The position numbers were made by a program, and so were the translations under genes. Below are positions 54,686-64,000 of a stretch of 64,000 bases of DNA, piece by piece. The first letter of the stretch is position 1; every line of letters starts with the position of its first letter. The DNA is from Arthrinium phaeospermum. Lineage: Eukaryota; Ascomycota; Sordariomycetes; Amphisphaeriales; Apiosporaceae. The DNA is taken from assembly GCA_006503535.1 (NCBI GenBank), contig QYRS01000003.1, positions 4,650,001 through 4,714,000 on the forward strand. Direction: 5' to 3'. The notes under the pieces were generated by a model. The model did not search any database, was not told the origin of the DNA, and was given only the letters and a program-made list of their open reading frames with translations.

Positions 54686-55247
54686 TCTGAACAGCCCGGA
54701 AGAGTCGCGCAGGGGGGTGGTGCATTCCCGGGTGCGAAACTTCAGTGTACCGGGCCGAGTCGACCGCTGGCTCTACGATCGTGACTTGGGACTTGGGACC
54801 GTGACAACAAAAATGTGTGCGCTGGATTGACTGCACGGTAACTAGGGAACAGGCGTGTGGGAGCACAGGGCTTCCTCGACATCATGTCCGTGACCGCTTT
54901 CCTCAGAGCCTCGCGCGGGGTGAAGGACGCCTGCATATTGGTCACGCCCGAACACTCTGGTGCCAAGATACTAGCGAAGCGCCACCCCTGACCTGGCCCA
55001 AGTCCTCGCCTGGGAGCACCCAACGCAGCGGTTATCAATTGGCCAAACATCCCCGTACATGCATGTATTCGAATGGCGCCCGCAGATCAAATCGCTTTTG
55101 GAAACACGGGGATCCCCAGGTTTCCCCAGGCATCTCTCTCCGTCGCATGACATCTTTTCTAGTTCTACCTGAATCCCCATTCTTCCAGATCTCCCTTGCA
55201 AGGCTCCAGTTCCATGGTACGGGATCCGATCGTACTTTGTTGGCACA
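54686..55247. other. Divergent promoter region, NLR / kinase-like gene
   Basis: 560 bp between two start codons facing away from each other. No coding frame seen. Confidence 0.4.
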
Positions 55248-56828
55248 ATGACAACCTCAGTTGAGGCAAGAGCGGTAACGCTGCCAAACGTCGAGAAGGA
55301 TGAACAATTGACGGCAGACGCCTTGATTGAGAAGAACCGGGCGGCATTCCTTACCAACGATGCTATACTAGCTAAAGAAGACTTCAGCGGTCTTGAGGAC
55401 GGCACCGGGGCTTGGTGGACAATGGGCGCACACGTGATTCCCCAATATATCATTGAAGACGTTGATGACAATGTCTTGGCCTGTATGCTACGCCCCTTCC
55501 TTTTCTCTTTCCCTCTAATTCTCTGTTTGTCTCCCGATTTTCGTATCTACATCATGATCAATCCATGTACTCCACGAGCCCTGCTGGCAGCATCTGACGC
55601 TTCTCAGTATTGCCGGACGGAACGGAAGTCATTTCTATCGATCCGCATGGAAACAGTACTTGGTCTCGTACTGCCGAGATACAGACTGAACTAGACGGCC
55701 AACCCATTTCGTACTTCATCAAAACCACCGACTACCGGTCTGGCAGAGTCATGTACCATAGTGAGTTTGAGTCGCTCAAGGCCATGTATGAGGCGGTGCC
55801 TGGCATCTGCCCAGAACCGATCGGCTGGGGCCACTATGCCTCCGACCCTTCCGTCTTCTTCCTGCTGTGCCACTTCGTCGACATCTTCAACGAGCCGCCC
55901 GACATCAACCTTCTGCCTTCTAGGATGGCCCAGCTTCATGACAAGGCCATCGCCAAGGATGGAAAGTATGGGTGGCATGTGCCCATTGCGGGCGGCCAGA
56001 TGCCGGTGGTGGTGGCCAAGAGCAGATCCTGGGAGGATTTCTTCACCCGCTACACGCGCTACATGTTTCGCGCCGAGGAGATGGCTCAGGGCCCACGAAC
56101 CCCCGAGATTGAGCGTCTGGCGGGGGTGTTATTCAACCGGATCATCCCGAGACTGCTGAGACCCCTGGAGACGGGTGGTCGCGAACTCGTGCCCCGGCTG
56201 CTCCATACCGATCTTTGGACAGGCAATCTGGGAGTCAACGAAGAGGGGGATGCCATCATATTCGACCCAATGTCTATGTACGGCCACAACGAAAGTATGT
56301 GCAGGATTAGCAGTGTCATAGTCTCTAGGGATGTCTTTACTAATCAACAGGCAGTGGATATCGGTGTCTGGAACAATGCACGTCAGAAAACGGGCATGCC
56401 CTTCATTAACCACTACCACAGCACGTATCCGCGATCGGCGCCAGAGGAAGATTCGTACGGCCGCATTCAGCTTTATGCACTGTAAGTAGAAACTCGAGTC
56501 ACAGATCGTGGGCCTAGGTTGGAACCACTGACGGCCTGGTCTCGGCCAGCTGGTATATACACCTGAACTGACATAGCACTAGCGTTTTCGAGGTCAGGGT
56601 AGCAGCTACCAAAGTGGGCAACCCCCTTTACCGAGATGAGTAAGTGCCCGGGTGCAGGATCCGATTCATCCGTTGTCCGGTCTTCTGACGTATGCTAGAA
56701 TGGTTCGCTACATGACCGACCTCGAGAACCGATATCCCGAGTCTTACGAGGAGTGGGCCAAGAGCCGAAACGAGCCGGTCTGCCCGGCAAAGGTAGATTC
56801 GGGACTGAAGTGGCCATATCAGCTGTGA
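55248..56828 (+). CDS. Fructosamine-kinase-like (protein ribulosamine 3-kinase family) protein
   Basis: Five exons: 55248-55482, 55608-56294, 56355-56481, 56577-56639, 56699-56828; introns 125, 60, 95 and 59 bp. The protein has 413 residues. Each junction restores family sequence: DDNVLA-LLPDGTEVISIDPHG, YGHNE-MDIGVWNN, LYAL-LTSVFEV, YRDE-MVRYMTDLE. Motifs: ISYFIKT (ATP lysine), ESLKAMYEAVPGICPEPIGWG, the catalytic loop LLHTDLWTGNLG and the metal Asp in AIIFDP. These match the fungal fructosamine-kinase/APH-fold group, which phosphorylates sugar amines on glycated proteins. The N-terminal 80 residues (MTTSVEARAVTLPNVEKDEQ...) before the kinase core are not typical and remain unexplained. Small exons in the last third are absent from simple ORF views. 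Confidence 0.82.
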
Positions 56829-59353
56829 ATTTCGACGACGACAAACATGGAGTCCTAGGGTTCATGGGAAGAGTGGTGTGGTAGCGACCGAAGTGATGGG
56901 ATACTGTCTCGAACTTGGCCTTCCAGAAGTTCCATGTATTATTACTGATGTTAGTATTCAAGCCAATCAAGTCGTAAACTAGCCAAGAGTAGCCATGCAG
57001 CTTTATGTAGCACTCTTTCAAATTCATTGCAAGGTCGATCTTGCTGAGCCGGATGAAAGCAACCTGCCGGTCAGCGCCGAGCACGGTGAGTAGGGCTGCC
57101 CGAGGCTGTTGTTGTTGAGCTTCCGACGGCTCGAAACGGGAAGGGACGGGCATGATGGACCGGGCTGGGATTGGGCCAGGAAACTGCGGGCGCGCGTGGT
57201 GCTATGCTTCATGCGACAGGATGGATTACCTTGAAAACCTTGCCCGGAAAAGATCATTTCCCTTGGAATGGAAGCCAGGAAAGTGGTCTGGATCTCTTCC
57301 CGCTACAATCGAGTGTCAGAGAGTCATTAGAGTCATCATCTTGCAGTGCTATCAAGCAAGCTCCCGAATTGTCCAGCGCCGCCCTGAAGTTGGTCGGTGG
57401 CGGGGTAACTCTTAACCTAGTCAGTGAGAGTCGTTTTATGACTTCGCATGAGTTGAGTACGATCGCGCAGAATGCGAGTAAGTTGTGAAGTGCATATGTC
57501 TCTACCTATGTATTTATGCTGTGGTTCGGCGTAGAGAGTCGCAAGTTGATCGAGCCAAATGCGGGGGTGCCTTGGTAACGCACGATGGGGGCAGATGGTG
57601 CATGGTCACGACACAGCCCAAGAAATACGAAAAGCAACATAAGTAACCACTGGTGACCTTCGGATGGGGCAGCTACAGTAGCTTGTCAAACGTCCCAACT
57701 TTAACACGACGACATGCGATCCAGCGGCTCAGACTTCAAAGTCCACACCTCCAAGGCAGAAAGAAGCAACGGGGAGCTAGGGTCCGCAGATAGGATGGCC
57801 AGTTCTAAGTGGTTGCGACGCGAGAAGAGGGTGGGCGAAGAGGTGTCATCTGTCATCTACTGGAACGGTCAGCCTCCCATTTCCACCAGAAACTGGCATC
57901 AAAATGTGAATGGGCTGGCAGAGAAGAATACATGTCATGTTGTTGCATTGTTTCACGCAGCGCACTGAACTCATAAGGGGGCTGATGCGATCCCAACATT
58001 ACGTCCAATCGGGGCGGCGGCCAAGTTTTTTTACACGCAGGAGATTGCCCCGAACGCCGACCCCACGGTTCTCCAGGCGGGCCACTAGAAACCCCTGGCC
58101 CCTGGCGTGTTGGTGCTTTGTGCTTGGTGGTCCTGCATGCGACAAAGTCAGTTGGAGTTAAGCCTAACCAAAGATGCTTCTAGACGCTACTTTATCTGGG
58201 CAGTTTTGCTTGGTTGTCGGTTCTCGCTCGCCATTAACCGAATGAAGAAGAAAAAATGCGACAGCCAACTTGGCTTTTTTCGATGGACCCCACCGACAGG
58301 CAACAGGCGAGACGAGATTGATCAATTGCCAAGCCACGAGATTGGATCAACATAGCTGATGCAGACGAACGCGTACGGCTGCGGCTCCATATTACGTGTT
58401 CACCCCTCTCTAGGCACCCGAGAGCCGATGGCTGTCTGCATCAGAAACATGCGTTGCGTACTGACGGGTGACGTGACTTGTGTCGAAACTGGGTCGCCGA
58501 CGGAGCCCAGAAATCATTTCTCCATGGCATCGCGCCTTTTTCGTTTGGAATGGTTCGTCCCAGCCCGGCGGCTCGGAAGGACTAAATAAGGAAACTGCAG
58601 TTACTCCGGGAAGGAGAGTTGGCGCATGGCAGCTTGAGTTTAGGTGCTGTTGCAACAGTTGCAGCCAGTGAGATGGGAGCTGTCAATGGCTTAGCAGCAC
58701 TTGGCAATTGACACTCGCACGCCATTTGATTGATCCTACGTGACATCTCATGCGAGACTTGCATCTTGGCTAAGTGGGAATGCACCTCGTAATCTCCCTG
58801 CAGCTGCTGACTGCGTGCTGCTTGCCTGCCTTTGAGTGCTTGAACAGAATGCGCACTTCAGTGATCAAGTGGCGCCGGCCGTATCGTATCGCAATGAGCA
58901 TCGCATCCCAGTCATCTGGCAGCAAGCAAAAGCACACTGCATCCAAGCGACCGACTTCTACTCAGCTTGCGACGGGGGTGCCTTGCTCCAGGTGATTTCT
59001 TTGGACGCCATCCACAGCAGCCGCGGTGGTGTAACTGATTTGCAGGATCCCACTTCCCTGTTGGCCGTACCTGCCCACCCAACAGCAAGGCCCCGGATGC
59101 ATCAGCATCAGCAAGGGACGCACCACTCGTCAAACAAACAAATGACACACCAAAACTGCTGGCACTCTAACCACTTCCCGGATCCGTCACACCAACCAAC
59201 ATAACCTAACACCTCGTGTTACGTCTGACCTGCCTTGCCTCGCCTTGCTGCTTTGCCTTGCCTCTTTTCCTTTATTGTGTTCCCTCATTCCTCCAAACCC
59301 TTTTTACTTCTTTTTTTCTTGTCTCGCCCCGCCGACATGTTCCGCTCGACATC
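56829..59353. other. Long intergenic, no gene seen
   Basis: About 2.5 kb with only overlapping short ORFs. A minus ORF starting at 57153 overlaps the kinase 3' end and has no motif. CCTTGCCT-rich and CTTTTTT-rich leader sequence from about 59220 is the likely 5' UTR of the next gene. Confidence 0.35.
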
Positions 59354-60886
59354 ATGATTCAATCGCGGCGCTCTTGCACGGCGACCCTGCTACTCGCCAT
59401 CTTCTTGGTTGCCACTTTTTACACAGCCGCCCGCATCGGCATTCTGGGCCCCTCCTACTTAAAACCACCACACCCTTATTACCACGGAGATGCCGCCGCC
59501 GCCGGCGCTAACACCACCACCGAAACTCAAGATGGCGCCGCAACACAACCGCCGCCGCCCAAGGATCCCGCCTGCGCCTGGATGCCCGACACCTCCAACA
59601 TCCTCGTCGTCATGAAGACGGGCGCCAGCGAAGCCTTTTCCAAGGTGCCGACGCAGCTCATGACGACATTGCGCTGCCTCCCCGACTATCTCATCTTCTC
59701 CGACATGAAGCAGACCATCGCCGGCGTGGAGATCCGCGACAGCCTGGACACCGTCCTGGAGGAGGCCAAGAAGGACAACTCGGACTTTGTGCTCTACAAC
59801 TACCAGAAGGCCTGCGAGGTGGACCTGGAGAACTGCAACAAGGAGGGCGGGGACGCCGCGAAGGCCGGGTGGAACCTGGACAAGTACAAGAACATCCACA
59901 TGGCCGAGAAGACGTTCAACCTGCGGCCCAACTACGACTGGTACATCTTCGTCGACGCCGACACGTACGTGCTCTGGCCCAACCTGGTGCAGTGGCTCAA
60001 GAAGTTCAGCCCCACCAACAAGCACTACTTTGGCAGCATGACCATGATCAGCCAGTTCCCCTTCGGCCACGGCGGCAGCGGCTACGTCGTCTCCAAGGCC
60101 GCCATGCGCGAGTTTGCCGGACGGCCCGGCGACGAGAGCATCGCCAACAAGTGGGACACCAAGATCCACGAGTCCTGCTGCGGCGACTACATGTTCGCCA
60201 AGGCCTTGAAGGAGGCCACCGACGTCTCGGTCAAGAACGTCGTAAGTGATTCCGTCTTCTTCTTTTCCAGGAAGTCTTCAAACTGACTTGTCTTCCAGTG
60301 GCCCACCATCAACGGCGAGAAGCCCTACACGCTGCCCTTTGGACCGCTCCACTGGTGCCACCCCGTCGTCACGATGCACCACATGAATGCCGAAGAGGTG
60401 TCGTCCTTCTGGGAGTACGAGCGCGACTTCTTCCAGCCGCGCGACAAGGCGCGGTCGCTGACGACGCAGCGCACGCTGCTGCTCAAGGACATCTACACGC
60501 GCTACTTCGCGCCCAAGATGCAGGCCAGCCGTGAGGACTGGGACAACCTGAGCGACGACGTCCTCTACATCGACCGCGACTCGGGCCGCAAGTGGGACAC
60601 GTTCGAGCTGGAGCGGGCCAAGAAGGGCCCCATGTCGCAGGTCGAGCGCAAGGCGCACAAGAGCTTCGAGGACTGCCGCGCCATGTGCGAGGCCGTCGAG
60701 AGCTGCTTCCAGTTCCTCTACCAGGACGGCCTCTGCGCCTCGAGCCTGTCCTTCAAGCTGGGCAAGCCCAACCGCAGCGAGCAGAGCCCCGCCAAGCGCT
60801 GGAAGAGCGGCTGGATCGTACCCAAGATCAACAAATGGATTGAGCGGCAGGGTGAGTGTAAGAAGCCCATCTGGCCTTCGGTATAA
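59354..60886 (+). CDS. GT31-like (fringe-type) glycosyltransferase with PAN-like C terminus
   Basis: Exons 59354-60241 and 60299-60886 around a 57-bp intron (GTAAGT...CCAG) encode 483 residues. The start at 59354 gives MIQSRRSCTATLLLAIFLVA, a type II signal anchor for the Golgi; the frame is open upstream but leader-like. The luminal domain has NILVVMKTGASEAFSKVP, DYLIFSD, WYIFVDADTYVLW (DAD 201-203), FGHGGSGYVVS (238-247), CCGDYMF (275-281) and LPFGPLHWCHPVVTMHH, the fringe-like donor, metal and acceptor motifs of the fungal GT31 group. The C terminus has an apple/PAN-like Cys module (SFEDCRAMCEAVESCFQFLY). It is the intact counterpart of the shortened protein at 21.1 kb. It probably decorates secreted glycoproteins or wall glycans. 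Confidence 0.85.
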
Positions 60887-61701
60887 CAGGACGGGGACGG
60901 GGACTCTACTTTGTATATTATGTAAGCTCTGGGATGATGGGACATGACGATGATTTGGTACACCCCGTGGGCTATGACATTTCTGGGACGGGCAAAAGCG
61001 GCAAGGGGTTTTCGTGGGCGGCGCAATCTGATTTTTGGGGATACCTACAACCTTGGGCACATCTTGCCAGGTGTTAAGACGCATCGCTATAGACAAGAAT
61101 TGAACTATTGAACCAACGCAGCCAACGCGCAATCCCATTATCGCTTCATGTCACACCACAGACTGAATGCAAGACCCCACGCCCAGCTTGTCCGCCGGTC
61201 TTGGCTCTTAGGGGTCGGTGAAGGGGTTGGTGGGTCTGGTTCCCTTGTAACCCAGCTTATGCGGAGGCGGGACAGGTATGGAGTACGGGGAAGCCAACCG
61301 CTCCATCCGGGGACAATCGTCTGGCGATTCCCGTCCGCCCGCCTTTTCGTGATGCCAGCTCCTCAGCTCTTCGTCCACGGGTAGACCAGCAACCAGTAAC
61401 GATGCGTACCGATATCCCCACAAACTGCATGCAGTGTCTTCCCCCTGTCCTACTGCGACGCCCCCACTTCATGCGAAGAAGCGGTATGGAATGCTTCTTC
61501 AACCCAGGCCAGCCGCCGGATGGCGGAGGTGATCAAGGGTCAGTGGGGCAATCGAGGCCAGCACGGACGATTGGGAAACTATCATGTGCTCGGGGACGGA
61601 TTATTGATTGGCGGTGGGCCTTGGCTTGACGAGCAATGCCAGATCGTCGCCTGTCTGTCAGCCAATGTGGCCTTGGCACCTCTGCTTTCGGTCTCCAAGT
61701 G
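60887..61701. other. Convergent intergenic region
   Basis: Between two 3' ends; no gene seen. Confidence 0.35.
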
Positions 61702-62691
61702 TCACCTAGACTGCTGCTGCTCTTTGGTCTCCTGCATGACCTGAATCAGCAGCTCCGGGTTCGTGGCCAGGCCACGCAGGTTCACCGCCAGCTCGTCCGG
61801 GGGCGACGCCGCGATGATGCTGCGCAGCTGGGTGGAGCTCAGGTCGGGGTCCAGACCCGGCTGCTGCGCCCGGATGTACCGGATGCTGTAGTCCCCGTGG
61901 CCCTGCACGTGCTTGCGGCACATCCAGACTTCGCTGTCGCTGCTGTTGGTCTCTTCTTCCCCCTGGTCTTGACCCTGCTGCTGCTGCTGCATCTCCGTCT
62001 GCTCCTGCTCCCAGGGCTGGAATCCCACCATGGGAAGGAGCGAGTGCCCAGCTCCCCGATCAAAGTCGGCCGTCCGGCAGATATTGGACGTGACGACGCC
62101 GTGCCACCCGTGACACTGCGGCCTGTCCGCCTTGACGTAGTCGGGCCCCAGCAGCTCGTGGAACTCGAGCGCGAAACCGTCCCGGGCGCAGGCGTCGTGG
62201 AGCTTGCCCTGGAACACCCACCACGCGTTGACGTCGCGCGGCAGCACCCAGAGCCAGCGCCGCCTTCCCTCCTCGCCCAGGCCGTCCTCGACCAGTCGAC
62301 GACGCTGGTCGAAGGTGAGCCGGAGAGGCTTCTCGTCGTTCCGGACTTTGCGCTGGACCCAGCTGTCGCCGTGCGCCATGACGAGGACGGCGACGGCATT
62401 GAAACCATCCGGGTCGCGGCTGTGGCGGTAGGCGTGGTCCAGCAGGGCGGCGTGGCCGAGGTGCGGCGGGTGGAAGCTGCCGATGTAGTAGATGATGCGG
62501 TTCTGGCGGTCGCGCCGCAGCGTCGGCGGCGGCGGCAGTGTTGTTTCTTCCCCTGCTGATCCCGTTGCTTCGGTGGTGAATGGTTGGATGGAGGGATCTT
62601 TGGTCCAGGCCTTGCGGATGTAGTCCTCCAGCTTCGCCGTCTCGGGCGGGGAGCCGGCCGGCATTATCTTGTCCAGATACTTTTTGAACAT
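61702..62691 (-). CDS. NMNAT-like nucleotidyltransferase (HxGH family)
   Basis: Intronless, 329 residues. After a 65-residue lead the Rossmann core starts IIYYIGSFHPPHLGH with the nucleotidyl-transfer motif HLGH at 77-80. Near the C terminus lies LSSTQLRSII, the second phosphate motif (SxTxxR type). Between them is a Gln/Glu-rich insertion (TEMQQQQQGQDQGEEE) that looks disordered. The family transfers AMP or CMP to small phosphates, as in NAD or coenzyme A synthesis; this divergent version resembles fungal stand-alone nicotinate/nicotinamide mononucleotide adenylyltransferase-like proteins rather than the essential NMNAT itself. Substrate not determinable here. Confidence 0.8.
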   Translation of the reverse strand: MFKKYLDKIMPAGSPPETAKLEDYIRKAWTKDPSIQPFTTEATGSAGEETTLPPPPTLRRDRQNRIIYYIGSFHPPHLGHAALLDHAYRHSRDPDGFNAVAVLVMAHGDSWVQRKVRNDEKPLRLTFDQRRRLVEDGLGEEGRRRWLWVLPRDVNAWWVFQGKLHDACARDGFALEFHELLGPDYVKADRPQCHGWHGVVTSNICRTADFDRGAGHSLLPMVGFQPWEQEQTEMQQQQQGQDQGEEETNSSDSEVWMCRKHVQGHGDYSIRYIRAQQPGLDPDLSSTQLRSIIAASPPDELAVNLRGLATNPELLIQVMQETKEQQQSR

Positions 62692-63089
62692 ACTGAAATC
62701 ACAGCGGAAATGGATCTTCAGAGCCCGCGGGTTTGGCTCAATTGTCTTTGGTCACGTCTTCTGGTTTTGTGCAAATGAGAATACCAAACACCAAAAGTCC
62801 GGAACCAGTTGTTCTTCTGTAATCCTCAATCATCTCCAAGTAGTGTAGTTTTGCATCAATGGATGCCTGGCTCCTCGGCGCGCTAGCTAGAGTTGCCTCA
62901 GCGAGATGCCATTCCGGCTGCTGCCTTGGGAGGTCCCCCCCCCCAAAACTCGGGATTACGTAATGTCTGTGCCTCCGGGCCAGACGCATTGGAGTCCACC
63001 TGAGAGCTGAACAAGAAGGAACCGATATGTATCAATTGGAAGGGATATTTTCGTTACTGAGAGGAGAGGGAGATATTGTAGCTTGGGTC
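62692..63089. other. Intergenic
   Basis: NMNAT-like promoter; includes an unusual run of cytosines near 62936-62943. No gene seen. Confidence 0.35.
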
Positions 63090-63836
63090 TTATGAGTTCC
63101 AGGCCCGGCTGTCGCGGAGCCTTTTGCCGTGGGAGCCATCAGCAAAGTCCGCCACGACAAGACTTTCGATGAACCATACATGTGACGGAACCATCTTGTA
63201 AAACGCCGGTAGACTGCCCAGAATCCTCGCCAGGGTATAAACAGCTGTTTTTATAGAAGAATATACTTGTGAGCGTTTCAATTGGGGCTGCCTGCCGTCG
63301 CTAGGCCGTTGGCGGCATCTGCAACGAATTCCAGTCACGGTTGCACGTGGGCAATCCCCCGCCGTGCGACTGGCAGGACCTGTTATCCGAACTTCAATAC
63401 GCAACTTGGCAGATAGTAGGCTTTCGGCCGAAATTACAAAAAGTTGGATATAGTTGCTTCTTAATCGACTTACTTTGAACTGCATTGAAGATTGCTTTTT
63501 TGGCGCGGACGAAACTGCTGGCTGGGAGACCTGTATGGCCTCAAGCTTCAAAGTTCTGGTGTTGATGTGCCTGGCGCCACCTTCTGTTGAAAACGCTACC
63601 CCCACGGTTTCCGAATAGCGGCAGGGAAGCTTCACCCCTGAATTGCGAAGTGCGTTCTGCAATTCAGGATTGGCGTCATTATTGAGCGTAGTGTTAGAAA
63701 TGTCCAGATTGTGAGAGTTCGGCCGCAACAGACAGGAAGTGGTAATGCCAATTGGGTTTTCAACACGTAGTGCGGGCGTGGGGGTATTCTGAATTTGAAT
63801 CAGGGGCCACTCCGGAGAGCTTACGTCCGAGGCCAT
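63090..63836 (-). CDS. Hypothetical protein, possibly spliced
   Basis: 248 codons open from 63836 (MASDVSSPEWPLIQIQNTPT). I do not recognise it. Inside, QFK is followed by GTAAGTCG, a strong donor, and 69 bp later CCAAG could be an acceptor in the same phase, so an in-frame intron of 69 bp is likely; CACAAGTATATTC is a second possible donor. The spliced protein would have a Thr/Ser/Asn-rich first half and a C terminus with HVWFIESLVVADFADGSHGK. No signal peptide. Confidence 0.35.
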   Translation of the reverse strand: MASDVSSPEWPLIQIQNTPTPALRVENPIGITTSCLLRPNSHNLDISNTTLNNDANPELQNALRNSGVKLPCRYSETVGVAFSTEGGARHINTRTLKLEAIQVSQPAVSSAPKKQSSMQFKVSRLRSNYIQLFVISAESLLSAKLRIEVRITGPASRTAGDCPRATVTGIRCRCRQRPSDGRQPQLKRSQVYSSIKTAVYTLARILGSLPAFYKMVPSHVWFIESLVVADFADGSHGKRLRDSRAWNS

Positions 63837-64000
63837 GTATGTTCTTCACAAACGTTGAATCAAATCCATTACTGGTCTCCTGGTAGGTACGTCAGAGCCA
63901 TGTTCTTTCTGCCTGTTTATTCCGCATTCCGGTGGATGCGCCATGATGTAAATATCGAGATCAAGCAGAGGCGAAAAGCTCCGGCAAAGTCAAGCAACAA
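63837..64000. other. Right edge
   Basis: Upstream flank of the last ORF; nothing seen. Confidence 0.3.

Noticed and set aside
56695..57153. 152-codon minus-strand ORF overlapping the kinase 3' end
   Set aside because: Overlaps a confidently spliced last exon and has no recognisable domain.
1..64000. CRISPR arrays, prokaryotic operons or ribosome binding sites
   Set aside because: The sequence is eukaryotic with spliceosomal introns; no regular direct-repeat array was seen.
1..64000. tRNA or rRNA genes
   Set aside because: I saw no convincing cloverleaf or rRNA segment by eye; a tRNAscan-SE run would settle this.

Overview
The window is nuclear DNA of a filamentous ascomycete (Pezizomycotina, probably a Sordariomycete). 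Genes carry short GT-AG introns (mostly 51-153 bp) with CTAAC/CTGAC-like branch sites. The gene types are typical of moulds: a Zn2Cys6 activator, an HsbA-type secreted protein, an A-T-R NRPS-like enzyme, a hydrolase-NACHT-WD40 NLR, ferric reductase and DHA1 transporter. I cannot name the species from sequence alone.

1-10.8 kb is a compact secondary-metabolite cluster that I read as a mycosporine pathway: a sugar-phosphate cyclase of the desmethyl-4-deoxygadusol synthase (DDGS) type, an O-methyltransferase divergently paired with it, a membrane-anchored ATP-grasp ligase, an NRPS-like protein with a terminal reductase instead of a thioesterase (cut by the left edge), and an aldo-keto reductase divergent from the NRPS-like gene. 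Together they predict 4-deoxygadusol coupled to an amino acid whose carboxyl is reduced to the alcohol (a mycosporine amino-alcohol such as the glutaminol/glutamicol types known from fungi). A GT8 glycosyltransferase follows at 11.6 kb and is a candidate tailoring enzyme.

12.8-22.5 kb carries an HsbA-like GPI-type surface protein, a Zn2Cys6 regulator (first exon reconstructed here), a ferric reductase and an internally shortened GT31-like glycosyltransferase whose full-length paralogue lies at 59.4 kb.

22.6-47 kb is visibly less GC-rich and is a decaying accessory island: intact and broken genes for charged, coiled-coil proteins, two tandem diverged copies of one family (29-33 kb), a C2H2-JmjC relic, an F-box/LRR-like gene with a 66-bp tandem repeat and a newly recognised third exon, and a DUF6604-like pseudogene. 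Several frameshifts lie in short homopolymers, so some could be assembly errors, but the in-frame stops are harder to explain that way.

47.8-64 kb returns to ordinary genes: DHA1 transporter, large hydrolase-NACHT-WD40 NLR, five-exon fructosamine-kinase-like gene, GT31-like glycosyltransferase, NMNAT-like nucleotidyltransferase and one uncharacterised ORF.
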